Assembly (NCBI GenBank): GCA_020442965.1
Contig: JAGRJB010000356.1
Location: forward strand, 1-5,706
DNA length: 5,706 nucleotides
From: Pseudomonadales bacterium
Lineage (GTDB): Bacteria > Pseudomonadota > Gammaproteobacteria > Steroidobacterales > Steroidobacteraceae
Direction: 5' to 3'
The position numbers and the translations under genes were made by a program. Positions 1 through 5,706 of the stretch are shown one piece after another. Within the stretch, counting starts at the first letter, position 1. Each line of letters starts with the position of its first letter. Below the pieces are notes generated by a model that was given only the letters and a program-made list of their open reading frames with translations, was not told the origin of the DNA and ran no database searches.

Positions 1-1
1 G

Positions 2-712
2 GCAGAAGCCGCGCGTGCCGCCGGCGCCACGCGCTTTTGCATGGGCGCGGCCTACCGCTCGCCCAAGCAGAAGGACGTCGTCGCGATTGCCGCGATGATC
101 CGCGAAGTCCGTTCGCTAGGCCTTGAAACCTGCGCAACGCTCGGCATGCTGACCGCAGCCCAGGCGCTCGAGCTCAAGCACGCCGGGCTCGACTACTACA
201 ATCACAACCTCGATACCTCGCCGGAGTTCTACGGCGAAGTGATTACGACGCGCACCTACCAGGATCGCCTCGACACGCTGGCCGCGGTGCGTGCGGCCGG
301 CCTCAACGTCTGCTGCGGCGGCATCATAGGCATGGGCGAGAGCGCCGCTGATCGGGCCGGGTTGTTAGCGCAGCTCGCCAATCTGCCGGAGCACCCTGAA
401 AGCGTGCCGATCAATCAACTGGTGCGGGTACCCGGCACTCCGCTCGCTGATGCCGCGCCAGTCGACCCGCTCGACTTCGTCCGCACGATCGCCGTCGCGC
501 GCCTCATCATGCCAAGAGCCTACGTGCGACTATCCGCCGGCCGCGAAGCCATGTCCGATGAGATGCAGGCACTGTGCCTGCTGGCCGGTGCAAACTCGAT
601 CTTCTATGGTGACCAATTACTCACGACTGGCAATCCGGCGGCTGAACGCGATCGTGCGCTGCTCGCGCGCCTGGGCGTCGAGGCCGAGACCCCCGTCGGC
701 GTCGCGCACTGA
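2..712 (+). CDS. bioB: Biotin synthase BioB, 3' part (5' end outside window)
   Basis: Radical-SAM enzyme that inserts sulfur into dethiobiotin, the last step of biotin synthesis, in the cytosol. The reading frame is open from base 2, before the first ATG at 41, and matches E. coli BioB from about residue 85, so the gene is truncated by the window and 41 is not its start. By alignment from memory, the [2Fe-2S] ligands are all present: Cys in RFCMGAA (fragment residue 13, E. coli Cys97), Cys44 (Cys128), Cys104 (Cys188) and the Arg of YVRLSAGRE (Arg260). The substrate-binding YNHNLDTS motif is at residues 66-73. The CxxxCxxC cluster that binds the SAM-cleaving [4Fe-4S] lies upstream and is not seen. 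The protein ends about 25 residues earlier than E. coli BioB, losing only the variable C-terminal tail. bioF follows after 21 bases. Identification is essentially certain. Confidence 0.98.
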   Translation, partial: AEAARAAGATRFCMGAAYRSPKQKDVVAIAAMIREVRSLGLETCATLGMLTAAQALELKHAGLDYYNHNLDTSPEFYGEVITTRTYQDRLDTLAAVRAAGLNVCCGGIIGMGESAADRAGLLAQLANLPEHPESVPINQLVRVPGTPLADAAPVDPLDFVRTIAVARLIMPRAYVRLSAGREAMSDEMQALCLLAGANSIFYGDQLLTTGNPAAERDRALLARLGVEAETPVGVAH

Positions 713-733
713 CGGATTGCCCGGGCCGACGAC

Positions 734-1918
734 ATGCAACGCGATCCCGGTGCGCTAGCCGCCGCGCTGGCACAGCTCGACCGGGCGCAGTTGCAACGCG
801 TGCGGCGCGTCAATCACGCACGGCGTCCGCACGCTTCGATGATCGACAATAGTGGCGCGCCGCTCGAATTCTGCAGTAACGACTACCTGGGCTTGGCGCG
901 GCATCCGGCCGTGGTGCGCGCGTTTGTCCGGGCGGCCGAGCGCTATGGCGTTGGCAGTGGCGCCTCACATCTGGTCACCGGCCACGGTCCCGAGCACGCG
1001 GCGCTGGAAGAGCAGGTGGCCGCATACACCGGGCGCGAGCGGGCGCTGTGCTTTTCCAGCGGCTATCTCGCCAATCTGGGCGTCATCGATGCGCTCATCG
1101 AACGGCGCGATCAGCTGCTGCAAGACCGGCTCAATCACGCCTCACTCCTGGACGCCGCGCGCCTCGCAGGCGCGACGCTGCAGCGTTATCCGCACAACGA
1201 TGCACTCGCGGCGGAACGCATGTTGTCAACGAGGACCGCGGCGAACACGCTGATCGCGACCGACGGCGTGTTCAGCATGGACGGGGACATTGCACCGCTG
1301 CCGGCACTGGCGCGGCTCGCCAGCGCTCAAAACGCGTGGCTATTGGTTGACGATGCGCATGGACTGGGGGTGCTCGGGCGCACGGGCCGGGGCACGTGTG
1401 AGCACTACCAATTGGACTCGAACGCCGTGCCCATTCTGATCGGGACTTTCGGCAAGGCATTTGGTACCTGCGGTGCGTTCGTTGCAGGATCGGCCGACCT
1501 GATCGAGTTCCTGCTGCAGAAATCTCGTACCTATATCTACACGACCGCCCTGCCACCGGCGATCGCGGCCGCCACTCGCGCCGCTCTCGAGTTGTCCGAG
1601 GCCGAAAGCTGGCGTCGGGAGAAAGTCCTGGCATTGGTCGAGCGATTCCGCAGCGGTGCTCTCGCTCGCGAAATTCCATTGACCGACTCAACCACCCCCA
1701 TCCAGCCGGTGTTGTTGGGCTCGGCAGCGCGCGCGCTGGCTGTTAGTCGGGCGCTCGACGTACGGGGGATACGAGTAGCCGCCATTCGACCACCGACCGT
1801 GCCACCCGGGACGGCTCGCCTGCGAATCACGTTTTCAGCCAACCATGACGAAGCGGCGATCGATCACTTGGTCGGCACCCTCGCCCAGGCACTCGCCGCA
1901 AATCCCGCTGTCGCATGA
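734..1918 (+). CDS. bioF: 8-amino-7-oxononanoate synthase (pimeloyl-ACP:alanine), BioF
   Basis: PLP enzyme of the alpha-oxoamine synthase family. It condenses pimeloyl-ACP with L-alanine, releasing CO2, to give 8-amino-7-oxononanoate (KAPA). The 394 residues are close to the family's usual length of about 385. Visible landmarks are SNDYLGL (48-54), DRLNHASL with the PLP-stacking His135, DGVFSMDGD (177-185), VDDAHGLGV (205-213) with Asp206 and His209, the Schiff-base lysine Lys241 in TFGKAFG, and the C-terminal RPPTVPPGTARLR (352-364). The ATG at 734 gives an N terminus that lines up with E. coli BioF. The 21-base gap after bioB has no strong Shine-Dalgarno sequence. The stop overlaps the bioH start as ATGA. 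All catalytic residues are intact, so an active enzyme is expected. A related synthase such as KBL is unlikely given the operon and the C-terminal motif. Confidence 0.97.
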   Translation: MQRDPGALAAALAQLDRAQLQRVRRVNHARRPHASMIDNSGAPLEFCSNDYLGLARHPAVVRAFVRAAERYGVGSGASHLVTGHGPEHAALEEQVAAYTGRERALCFSSGYLANLGVIDALIERRDQLLQDRLNHASLLDAARLAGATLQRYPHNDALAAERMLSTRTAANTLIATDGVFSMDGDIAPLPALARLASAQNAWLLVDDAHGLGVLGRTGRGTCEHYQLDSNAVPILIGTFGKAFGTCGAFVAGSADLIEFLLQKSRTYIYTTALPPAIAAATRAALELSEAESWRREKVLALVERFRSGALAREIPLTDSTTPIQPVLLGSAARALAVSRALDVRGIRVAAIRPPTVPPGTARLRITFSANHDEAAIDHLVGTLAQALAANPAVA

Positions 1919-2733
1919 ACGAGCGCGTGCCACACCCGCCCGCGGCGAGTAGCCACAATGGCATCTACCTTGAGCAGCGCGGCGCCGGCCCGCCGCTCGT
2001 GATGCTGCACGGCTGGGGGCTCAACCTGCGCGTGTTCGACATCCTGGCGTCGACGCTCGCAGCGGACTTTCGAGTGTTTGCGGTCGACCTACCCGGTCAC
2101 GGGCGCAGCACCGCAACCAGGCTCGCGGACCTGGAACCGTTGCTCGACGTGCTGCCGTCACGATTCGCTCTGCTCGGCTGGTCCCTCGGCGGACAGATCG
2201 CCTTGCGGCTGGCGGCACAGACCCCGGCTCGGATTGCCGCGCTGATCCTGATCTCGACGACACCTAGATTCACTCGCGCGGCCGATTGGTCTGCGGGTCT
2301 GCCGGCCGCCGTGCTGGACGGTTTTGCCGAGCATTTGCAGCGCGACTACCGGCGCACGATCAGCGACTTCCTGGAATGGCAGGTCCGCGGTGCTATGGCG
2401 GCAGACGCCACCCTCGCGGCGTTGCGAGCGACGCTGCTGAATCACGGCGAAGCGTCAGGCGCAGCGCTGCGCGCGGGCCTCGAACTCCTGCGCGTCTCGG
2501 ACTTGCGATCCGTGCTGCCTTCAATCAGCGCGCCCTCGCTGCTGATCGCCGGGCAATACGACCGCGTGACGCCCGCGGCGGCGGCCCAGTCGATGCTTGA
2601 GTCGATGCCCGATGCCCGGTTGCTGGAAATCCGCCGCGCCGGTCACGCGCCGTTTCTCTCGCATGCGGCGGACTGCGCAGCGGCAATTCGCGCGTTGCTC
2701 GAACAGCCGCAAGCAGCATCATGCGACGCATGA
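1915..2733 (+). CDS. bioH: Pimeloyl-ACP methyl ester carboxylesterase BioH
   Basis: Alpha/beta-hydrolase that removes the methyl group from pimeloyl-ACP methyl ester, ending chain building and giving the BioF substrate. The 272 residues carry the complete catalytic set: LHGWGLN (31-37, oxyanion region), nucleophile Ser90 in GWSLGG, Asp216 in GQYDRVTP and His244 in AGHAPFLSH. HGWGLN, GWSLGG and HAPF-SH are typical of BioH rather than of generic esterases. A cap region lies between about residues 115 and 185. The ATG at 1915 overlaps the bioF stop by 4 bases with no Shine-Dalgarno sequence, implying coupling to bioF translation. It gives an N terminus about 14 residues longer than E. coli BioH; a GTG at 1927 is the only near in-frame alternative I noticed. 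Its place between bioF and bioC matches the Pseudomonas-type operon. Confidence 0.95.
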   Translation: MNERVPHPPAASSHNGIYLEQRGAGPPLVMLHGWGLNLRVFDILASTLAADFRVFAVDLPGHGRSTATRLADLEPLLDVLPSRFALLGWSLGGQIALRLAAQTPARIAALILISTTPRFTRAADWSAGLPAAVLDGFAEHLQRDYRRTISDFLEWQVRGAMAADATLAALRATLLNHGEASGAALRAGLELLRVSDLRSVLPSISAPSLLIAGQYDRVTPAAAAQSMLESMPDARLLEIRRAGHAPFLSHAADCAAAIRALLEQPQAASCDA

Positions 2734-3662
2734 CCGCAGATGATCCGTTCGCACTCGAGCGCAGGCGGGTCGGCGCCGCTTTCGATGCCGCAAGCGAACG
2801 CTACGATGCCGCCGCGAAGATTCAGCACGCAGTCCGGGCGGAACTGCTCGAGCGACTGCTCGAGTTGCGGCTCGAGCCCCGCACGATCCTCGATCTCGGA
2901 GCCGGCACGGGGACGGGGGCGCGCGACCTGAAACGGCGCTTCCCGAAGTCGTTGGTCGTGGCCACAGACCTTGCACCGGCCATGCTGCGGGTGGCAGCCA
3001 AACGATCGTCGTGGCTGCGACCGTTTGGTCGCGTCGCTGCGGATGCATATCGCCTACCGTTCCGGAATCAGAGCTTTGATCTGATCTTTAGCAATCTAAT
3101 GTTTCAATGGTGCGACGATCTCGTCACGCCGTTCAAGGAAGCGCGGCGCGTCCTGAAGCCTTCCGGGCGCTTTCTCATGAGTACTTTTGGACCCGACACG
3201 CTGACCGAACTGCGCCAATCCTGGGCGGCGGCGGGTGACGGCGCCAATCACGTCAGCCGGTTTCTCGACCTGCACGATGTCGGCGATGCCTTGCTCCGAG
3301 CCGGTTTCGTCGAACCCGTGCTGGATGTCGACCGCGTAGTCTTGCAGCACAAGCTTGCCCTTGATCTGATGCGCGAACTCAAGACGATCGGGGCACGCAA
3401 TGCGACGCAGGGACGCAGCCGCGGACTCACGACCAGGCGGCGGCTCGACGCCGTCGTTGCCGCCTACGAAACGCATCGACGCAACGGCAAGCTGCCGGCC
3501 ACGTACGAAGTAGTCTATGCCAGCGCCTGGGGTAACGAATCGGCTCCCGTCGGCATCGCGGATCGCGGTCCGGAGGTCCGCATCGATGCGCATTCCATTC
3601 GGCACCGCTCGCGGTCCCCAGTCGACGACGAGGCCGGTACCGGCCGCGGACCAGCGGCGTGA
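2730..3662 (+). CDS. bioC: Malonyl-ACP O-methyltransferase BioC
   Basis: Class I SAM-dependent methyltransferase that methylates the free carboxyl of malonyl-ACP, letting fatty-acid synthesis elongate it to pimeloyl-ACP methyl ester. With the start at 2730 it has 310 residues. An N-terminal AAFDAASERYD segment (16-26) is followed by SAM motif I, ILDLGAGTG (53-61), the acidic residue Asp80 ending strand 2, SNLMFQWCDD (121-130), and the BioC-type segments FLDLHDVGDAL (178-188) and LKTIGARN (217-224). Two starts are possible: ATG 2721 (13-base overlap with bioH) or ATG 2730. I chose 2730 because it forms the same 4-base ATGA overlap seen at the bioF/bioH junction; neither has a Shine-Dalgarno sequence. 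The protein is about 60 residues longer than E. coli BioC. Most of the excess is a C-terminal extension after YEVVYASAWG (259-268), including a final Arg-, Gly- and Ala-rich tail of about 18 residues running into bioD. Confidence 0.94.
   Translation: MTADDPFALERRRVGAAFDAASERYDAAAKIQHAVRAELLERLLELRLEPRTILDLGAGTGTGARDLKRRFPKSLVVATDLAPAMLRVAAKRSSWLRPFGRVAADAYRLPFRNQSFDLIFSNLMFQWCDDLVTPFKEARRVLKPSGRFLMSTFGPDTLTELRQSWAAAGDGANHVSRFLDLHDVGDALLRAGFVEPVLDVDRVVLQHKLALDLMRELKTIGARNATQGRSRGLTTRRRLDAVVAAYETHRRNGKLPATYEVVYASAWGNESAPVGIADRGPEVRIDAHSIRHRSRSPVDDEAGTGRGPAA
2844..2876 (+). repeat. Three CTCGAG copies at exact 12-base spacing within bioC
   Basis: CTCGAG occurs at 2847, 2859 and 2871, in phase with the codons, within a degenerate 12-base repeat that encodes LLER-LLEL-RLEP (BioC residues 39-50, helix before SAM motif I). 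The amino-acid pattern suits an amphipathic helix, and leucine and glutamate codon preference (CTC, GAG) is enough to explain much of it. Confidence 0.5.
3632..3645 (+). repeat. Perfect 14-bp palindrome GGCCGGTACCGGCC before bioD
   Basis: The sequence equals its own reverse complement over 14 bases. It lies inside the bioC tail, 13 bases before the bioD GTG. In RNA it could fold as a 5-bp GC stem with a GUAC loop, next to where a ribosome would land on bioD. It could affect bioD initiation or be chance in GC-rich DNA; it lacks the T-run of a terminator. Confidence 0.5.
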
Positions 3663-4396
3663 GGCGAGCGCGCGGCCTCTTCGTCGCGGGCACCGACACG
3701 GGCGTCGGCAAGACCTTCGTCAGTGTCGGCTTGATTCAGGGATTGGTCGCAGTGGGTCATCGCGTCGCCGCCATGAAGCCGATTGCCGCTGGTTGCGAGC
3801 AGACACCGGCAGGTTTGCGTAACGATGACGCGCGGGCGCTGATGTCCGTCGCGAACGTTGCCGCACCGTACGAGCGCGTCAATCCCTATGCACTGCCGTT
3901 GGCCGCGTCACCGCATCTCGCCGCTCGTGAGGCCGGGGTCGTCATCGACTTGCGGACGATTCGGCTGCAGTTCGACCTGCTGGCGGCCGAGGCCGACGCA
4001 ATCGTGGTCGAAGGAGCCGGCGGCTGGCTCGCACCGATCACCGACACCGAGACGATGGCCGATGTCGCCCACGCACTTGAACTACCCGTGCTGTTGGTCG
4101 TTGGTGTACGGCTGGGTTGTCTCAATCATGCACTGCTCAGCGCCCAGGCCATTGCGGCCGGCGGCGCCCACCTGCTCGGCTGGATCGCCAACTGCACCGA
4201 TCCCATGATGCCGCTGCGCGATGCCAACATCGCAACCCTCGCACAGCGCTGGGGTCAAGATCCTCTCGCGGTTGTCGCACCGCAAATCGCGTTCGCCCGC
4301 CGCTCGGGTGCGCTCGGTGCAGATTGGCTGAAGGCGTCGCGCGCACTCGACCATGCACTTACCCTGTATCTGACGGAAAATCGCATAAGTCCTTGA
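3659..4396 (+). CDS. bioD: Dethiobiotin synthetase BioD (GTG start)
   Basis: ATP-dependent enzyme that carboxylates 7,8-diaminononanoate and closes the ureido ring to give dethiobiotin. The 245 residues compare with about 225 in E. coli. Visible features are the P-loop GTDTGVGKT (11-19) with Lys18 and Thr19, Lys40 in MKPIAAGCEQTP, Asp57 in LRNDDARAL, VNPYALPLAASPH (74-86), Glu118 in VEGAGGW, VVGVRLGCLNHALL (147-160) and the nucleotide-base Asn178 in WIANC. The first codon is GTG and overlaps the bioC stop as GTGA. It is preferred because it sits only a few residues before the conserved FVAGTDT strand, while the next Met lies beyond the P-loop. No Shine-Dalgarno sequence is evident, and a 14-bp palindrome lies 13 bases upstream. 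The residue matching Ser41 of E. coli is Ala44. It is the last gene of the biotin operon. Confidence 0.96.
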   Translation: MRRARGLFVAGTDTGVGKTFVSVGLIQGLVAVGHRVAAMKPIAAGCEQTPAGLRNDDARALMSVANVAAPYERVNPYALPLAASPHLAAREAGVVIDLRTIRLQFDLLAAEADAIVVEGAGGWLAPITDTETMADVAHALELPVLLVVGVRLGCLNHALLSAQAIAAGGAHLLGWIANCTDPMMPLRDANIATLAQRWGQDPLAVVAPQIAFARRSGALGADWLKASRALDHALTLYLTENRISP

Positions 4397-4423
4397 GCGG
4401 GGTACGAATGCGCGCGCTATAAT
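4393..4423 (+). promoter_or_regulatory. Candidate sigma-70 promoter for the DUF2244 gene (and possibly coxB)
   Basis: A perfect -10 hexamer TATAAT is at 4418-4423. The best -35 match is TTGAGC at 4393-4398 (four of six consensus bases), with a rather long 19-bp spacer. The -35 overlaps the bioD stop codon. There is no extended -10 TG. The expected start of transcription is A4430 or A4432, that is, at or 2 bases before the ATG at 4432. The AT-rich run TATAATTTT stands out sharply from the GC-rich surroundings. Confidence 0.55.
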
Positions 4424-4431
4424 TTTCGGAT

Positions 4432-4923
4432 ATGGCCAACGGTTTGCAGCGCATCGTGCTGGCGCCACATTGTTCGTTGTCGGTGCGGGGCGCGGTCTAC
4501 TTTTTCGCGCTCATGTGTTGCGCGACGTTTGGTGTCGCCGGCGTCGTCGCCGCTCAGGGATTCTGGCCGGTACTGCCGTTTGCGGGCCTGGAGATGGGGC
4601 TGCTGGGTTGGGCGTTGCATCAAAGCATGCAGCGCCGCCACCAGCGACAGACTATTGTCGTCTCCGATGACGAAGTGGTCATCGCCGATGGCGAGCGGGA
4701 ATGCCCGGTCGCGGTCTTCAAGCGTCACTGGACCAGGGTGAAGGTGCGCAGCGCGGGTTCGCGATTGCATCCGAGCCGTCTGGTGATCGAGTCGCAGGGC
4801 AAGACCTGCGAGGTCGGTGGGTTTCTCACCGAGGACGAACGCCGTCGCGTCGCTTTGCAGCTGACGTCGTTGATCGGGCGGATGAACGACACGCCTGCGC
4901 TTGCGCGCGGCTCGATGATCTGA
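4432..4923 (+). CDS. DUF2244 family membrane protein
   Basis: A 163-residue protein that I recognise as DUF2244, an uncharacterised integral membrane family. After a short N terminus (LQRIVLAPHCSLS, 5-17) it has two hydrophobic segments, about 21-42 and 45-64. Between and within them lies the family hallmark FWPVLPFAGLEMGLLGW (44-60). A basic stretch (QRRHQRQ, 67-73) follows, which by the positive-inside rule puts the C-terminal domain in the cytoplasm. That domain looks like a small beta-rich fold with HWTRVKV (99-105) and a conserved-looking end, CEVGGFLTEDERRRV (126-140). Its molecular function is unknown. It sits 35 bases after bioD and 32 bases before coxB. From memory, family members often lie beside cytochrome oxidase genes, so a role linked to the oxidase is a reasonable but unproven inference. 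The ATG at 4432 has no Shine-Dalgarno sequence but is 8 bases after a perfect TATAAT. Confidence 0.85.
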   Translation: MANGLQRIVLAPHCSLSVRGAVYFFALMCCATFGVAGVVAAQGFWPVLPFAGLEMGLLGWALHQSMQRRHQRQTIVVSDDEVVIADGERECPVAVFKRHWTRVKVRSAGSRLHPSRLVIESQGKTCEVGGFLTEDERRRVALQLTSLIGRMNDTPALARGSMI

Positions 4924-4926
4924 CGG

Positions 4927-4932
4927 TATATT
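4927..4932 (+). promoter_or_regulatory. Weak candidate -10 element before coxB
   Basis: TATATT matches five of six bases of the -10 consensus in the short DUF2244-coxB gap, and a start near 4939 would give a leader of about 17 bases including the AAGGA. No good -35 exists: TTGCGC at 4901-4906 leaves a 20-bp spacer. It may be chance, with coxB served by the promoter upstream of the DUF2244 gene. Confidence 0.25.
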
Positions 4933-4941
4933 TGTTGTGTT

Positions 4942-4946
4942 AAGGA
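4942..4946 (+). promoter_or_regulatory. Ribosome binding site of coxB
   Basis: AAGGA, 9 bases before the ATG at 4956. It is the only clear Shine-Dalgarno sequence in the window and supports that ATG as the coxB start. It contrasts with the biotin genes and the DUF2244 gene, whose starts lack one. Confidence 0.85.
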
Positions 4947-4955
4947 CGAATACTG

Positions 4956-5706
4956 ATGGTTAGTGCTCGAAAGATCCTGCTGGGTGTGGCTGCGTTGTTA
5001 GCAGTTGGCATTGCGCCGCTGGCCAGCGCCGGGTGGGGCGATCTCGATATGCCGGTAGGCGTTACGCAGCTGAGCAAGGAAATACACGGGCTGCACACGG
5101 CCGTTCTGTGGGTCTGTATCGTGATCGGAATCGCGGTCTTCGGTGTGATGATCTATTCGATGATCAAGTTCCGCAAATCCCAGGGCGCGATCCCCGACAC
5201 GACGCTCATTCACAGCACGCGGGTCGAGATCGTCTGGACCGTGGTGCCAGTGATCATTCTGGTGGCGATGGTCGTGCCGGCGACGCGCACGCTGATGACC
5301 ATCGAGGACGCACGTGGTGTCGAGCTCAACATCAAGGTGACGGGTTACCAATGGAAATGGCAGTACGAGTACCTTGAAGACGGCATCAATTTTTTCTCGA
5401 CACTGGATCGCGCGAGCAATGCGGCGCGCCAACTGCAATCGGGCATCGATCCGAACAGCGTTCCTCACTACCTGCTGAACGTGGACAACCCACTCGTTAT
5501 ACCGGTCGGCACCAAGGTCCGCCTGCTGCTAACCGCACAAGACGTGATCCATTCCTGGTGGGTGCCGGAATTCGGAATGAAGAAGGACGCCATACCGGGC
5601 TTCACCAACGAAATGTGGATCCGGGTGGACGAAGACAAGCCAGGCCTCTATCGGGGCCAGTGCGCCGAACTGTGTGGCCGCGATCACGGCTTCATGCCGA
5701 TCGTGG
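4956..5706 (+). CDS. coxB: Cytochrome c oxidase subunit II CoxB (3' end outside window)
   Basis: Subunit II of an aa3-type heme-copper oxidase. It takes electrons from cytochrome c through a binuclear CuA centre on the periplasmic side and passes them to subunit I. The frame is open to the window end, giving 250 residues. A signal peptide (about 1-25, ending ASA before GWGDL) is followed by membrane helices at about 48-70 and 90-110. The aromatic electron-entry patch YQWKWQYEY is at 131-139. The CuA ligands are complete: His199 in VIHSWWVP, then Cys236, Glu238, Cys240, His244 and Met247 in GQCAELCGRDHGFM. Cys-Cys with both His and Met ligands marks a cytochrome oxidase rather than a quinol oxidase. 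A good ribosome binding site precedes the ATG. Whether a C-terminal cytochrome c domain is fused, as in some relatives, cannot be seen. Confidence 0.97.
   Translation, partial: MVSARKILLGVAALLAVGIAPLASAGWGDLDMPVGVTQLSKEIHGLHTAVLWVCIVIGIAVFGVMIYSMIKFRKSQGAIPDTTLIHSTRVEIVWTVVPVIILVAMVVPATRTLMTIEDARGVELNIKVTGYQWKWQYEYLEDGINFFSTLDRASNAARQLQSGIDPNSVPHYLLNVDNPLVIPVGTKVRLLLTAQDVIHSWWVPEFGMKKDAIPGFTNEMWIRVDEDKPGLYRGQCAELCGRDHGFMPIV

Noticed and set aside
41..712. Treating ATG 41 as the start of a short BioB
   Set aside because: The frame is open to the window edge and the residues before it (through RFC) match conserved BioB including the Cys97 ligand, so the gene starts outside the window.
713..733. 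Internal promoter or regulatory site between bioB and bioF
   Set aside because: The 21-base gap contains CCCGGG and otherwise nothing resembling -10/-35 elements, a BirA operator or a Shine-Dalgarno sequence.
3096..3605. Minus-strand open frame of 169 codons opposite bioC
   Set aside because: Shadow of the bioC reading frame; no motif, no plausible start signals, and bioC itself is clearly conserved across the span.
3595..3662. A frameshift or sequencing error creating the BioC tail
   Set aside because: The bioC frame is intact throughout, the BioD start fits exactly at the stop, and no shifted frame gives a better BioC ending. I treat the tail as real, though unusual.
4397..4431. Rho-independent terminator after bioD
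   Set aside because: Only a short alternating GCGCGC run and a run of four T are present; there is no stem-loop of useful length before the T run, and the T run is part of the TATAATTTT promoter-like element.
5033..5377. Plus-strand open frame of 114 codons inside coxB
   Set aside because: It is in a different frame from the coxB gene beginning at 4956; its product is Arg/Asp/His-rich and low-complexity, while the coxB frame has all family motifs.
4998..5468. Long open frame on the minus strand (156 codons) opposite coxB
   Set aside because: Its translation is Arg/His-rich with no recognisable motif, and it lies wholly antisense to a well-supported coxB with signal peptide, helices and CuA site. 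It reflects GC-rich codon bias.

Overview
The window is about 5.7 kb of GC-rich, tightly packed bacterial DNA with every recognisable gene on the + strand. Gene order and protein sequences point to a gammaproteobacterium. The order bioB-bioF-bioH-bioC-bioD is the Pseudomonas-type arrangement, with bioH inside the operon rather than elsewhere as in E. coli, and the cytochrome oxidase subunit II is also proteobacterial in style. I cannot assign a genus from sequence alone.

Positions 2-4396 hold a biotin synthesis operon, entered part-way through bioB. BioC methylates malonyl-ACP so that fatty-acid synthesis can build a disguised pimeloyl chain. BioH removes the methyl ester, BioF condenses pimeloyl-ACP with alanine, BioD closes the ureido ring and BioB inserts sulfur. 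BioA, the step between BioF and BioD, is not in the window, nor are birA or the operon promoter. The genes are joined very tightly: bioF/bioH and bioC/bioD share 4 bases (ATGA, GTGA), and bioH/bioC does too if the second of two candidate starts is used. None of these internal starts has a convincing Shine-Dalgarno sequence, which suggests translational coupling.

Positions 4397-4955 are the junction to a respiratory locus. A perfect TATAAT box lies only 8 bases before the ATG of a small two-helix membrane protein of the DUF2244 family, so that mRNA may be leaderless. No terminator is visible after bioD. The DUF2244 gene is followed by 32 bases carrying a good ribosome binding site.

Positions 4956-5706 are the 5' part of coxB, subunit II of an aa3-type cytochrome c oxidase. 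It has a signal peptide, two membrane helices and a complete CuA site, and is cut by the window end.

I found no RNA gene, mobile element, CRISPR array or clearly new system. The region is conserved metabolism. The points worth a second look are the possible leaderless promoter, the uncharacterised DUF2244 protein beside the oxidase genes, and the extended BioC tail with a 14-bp palindrome just before bioD.
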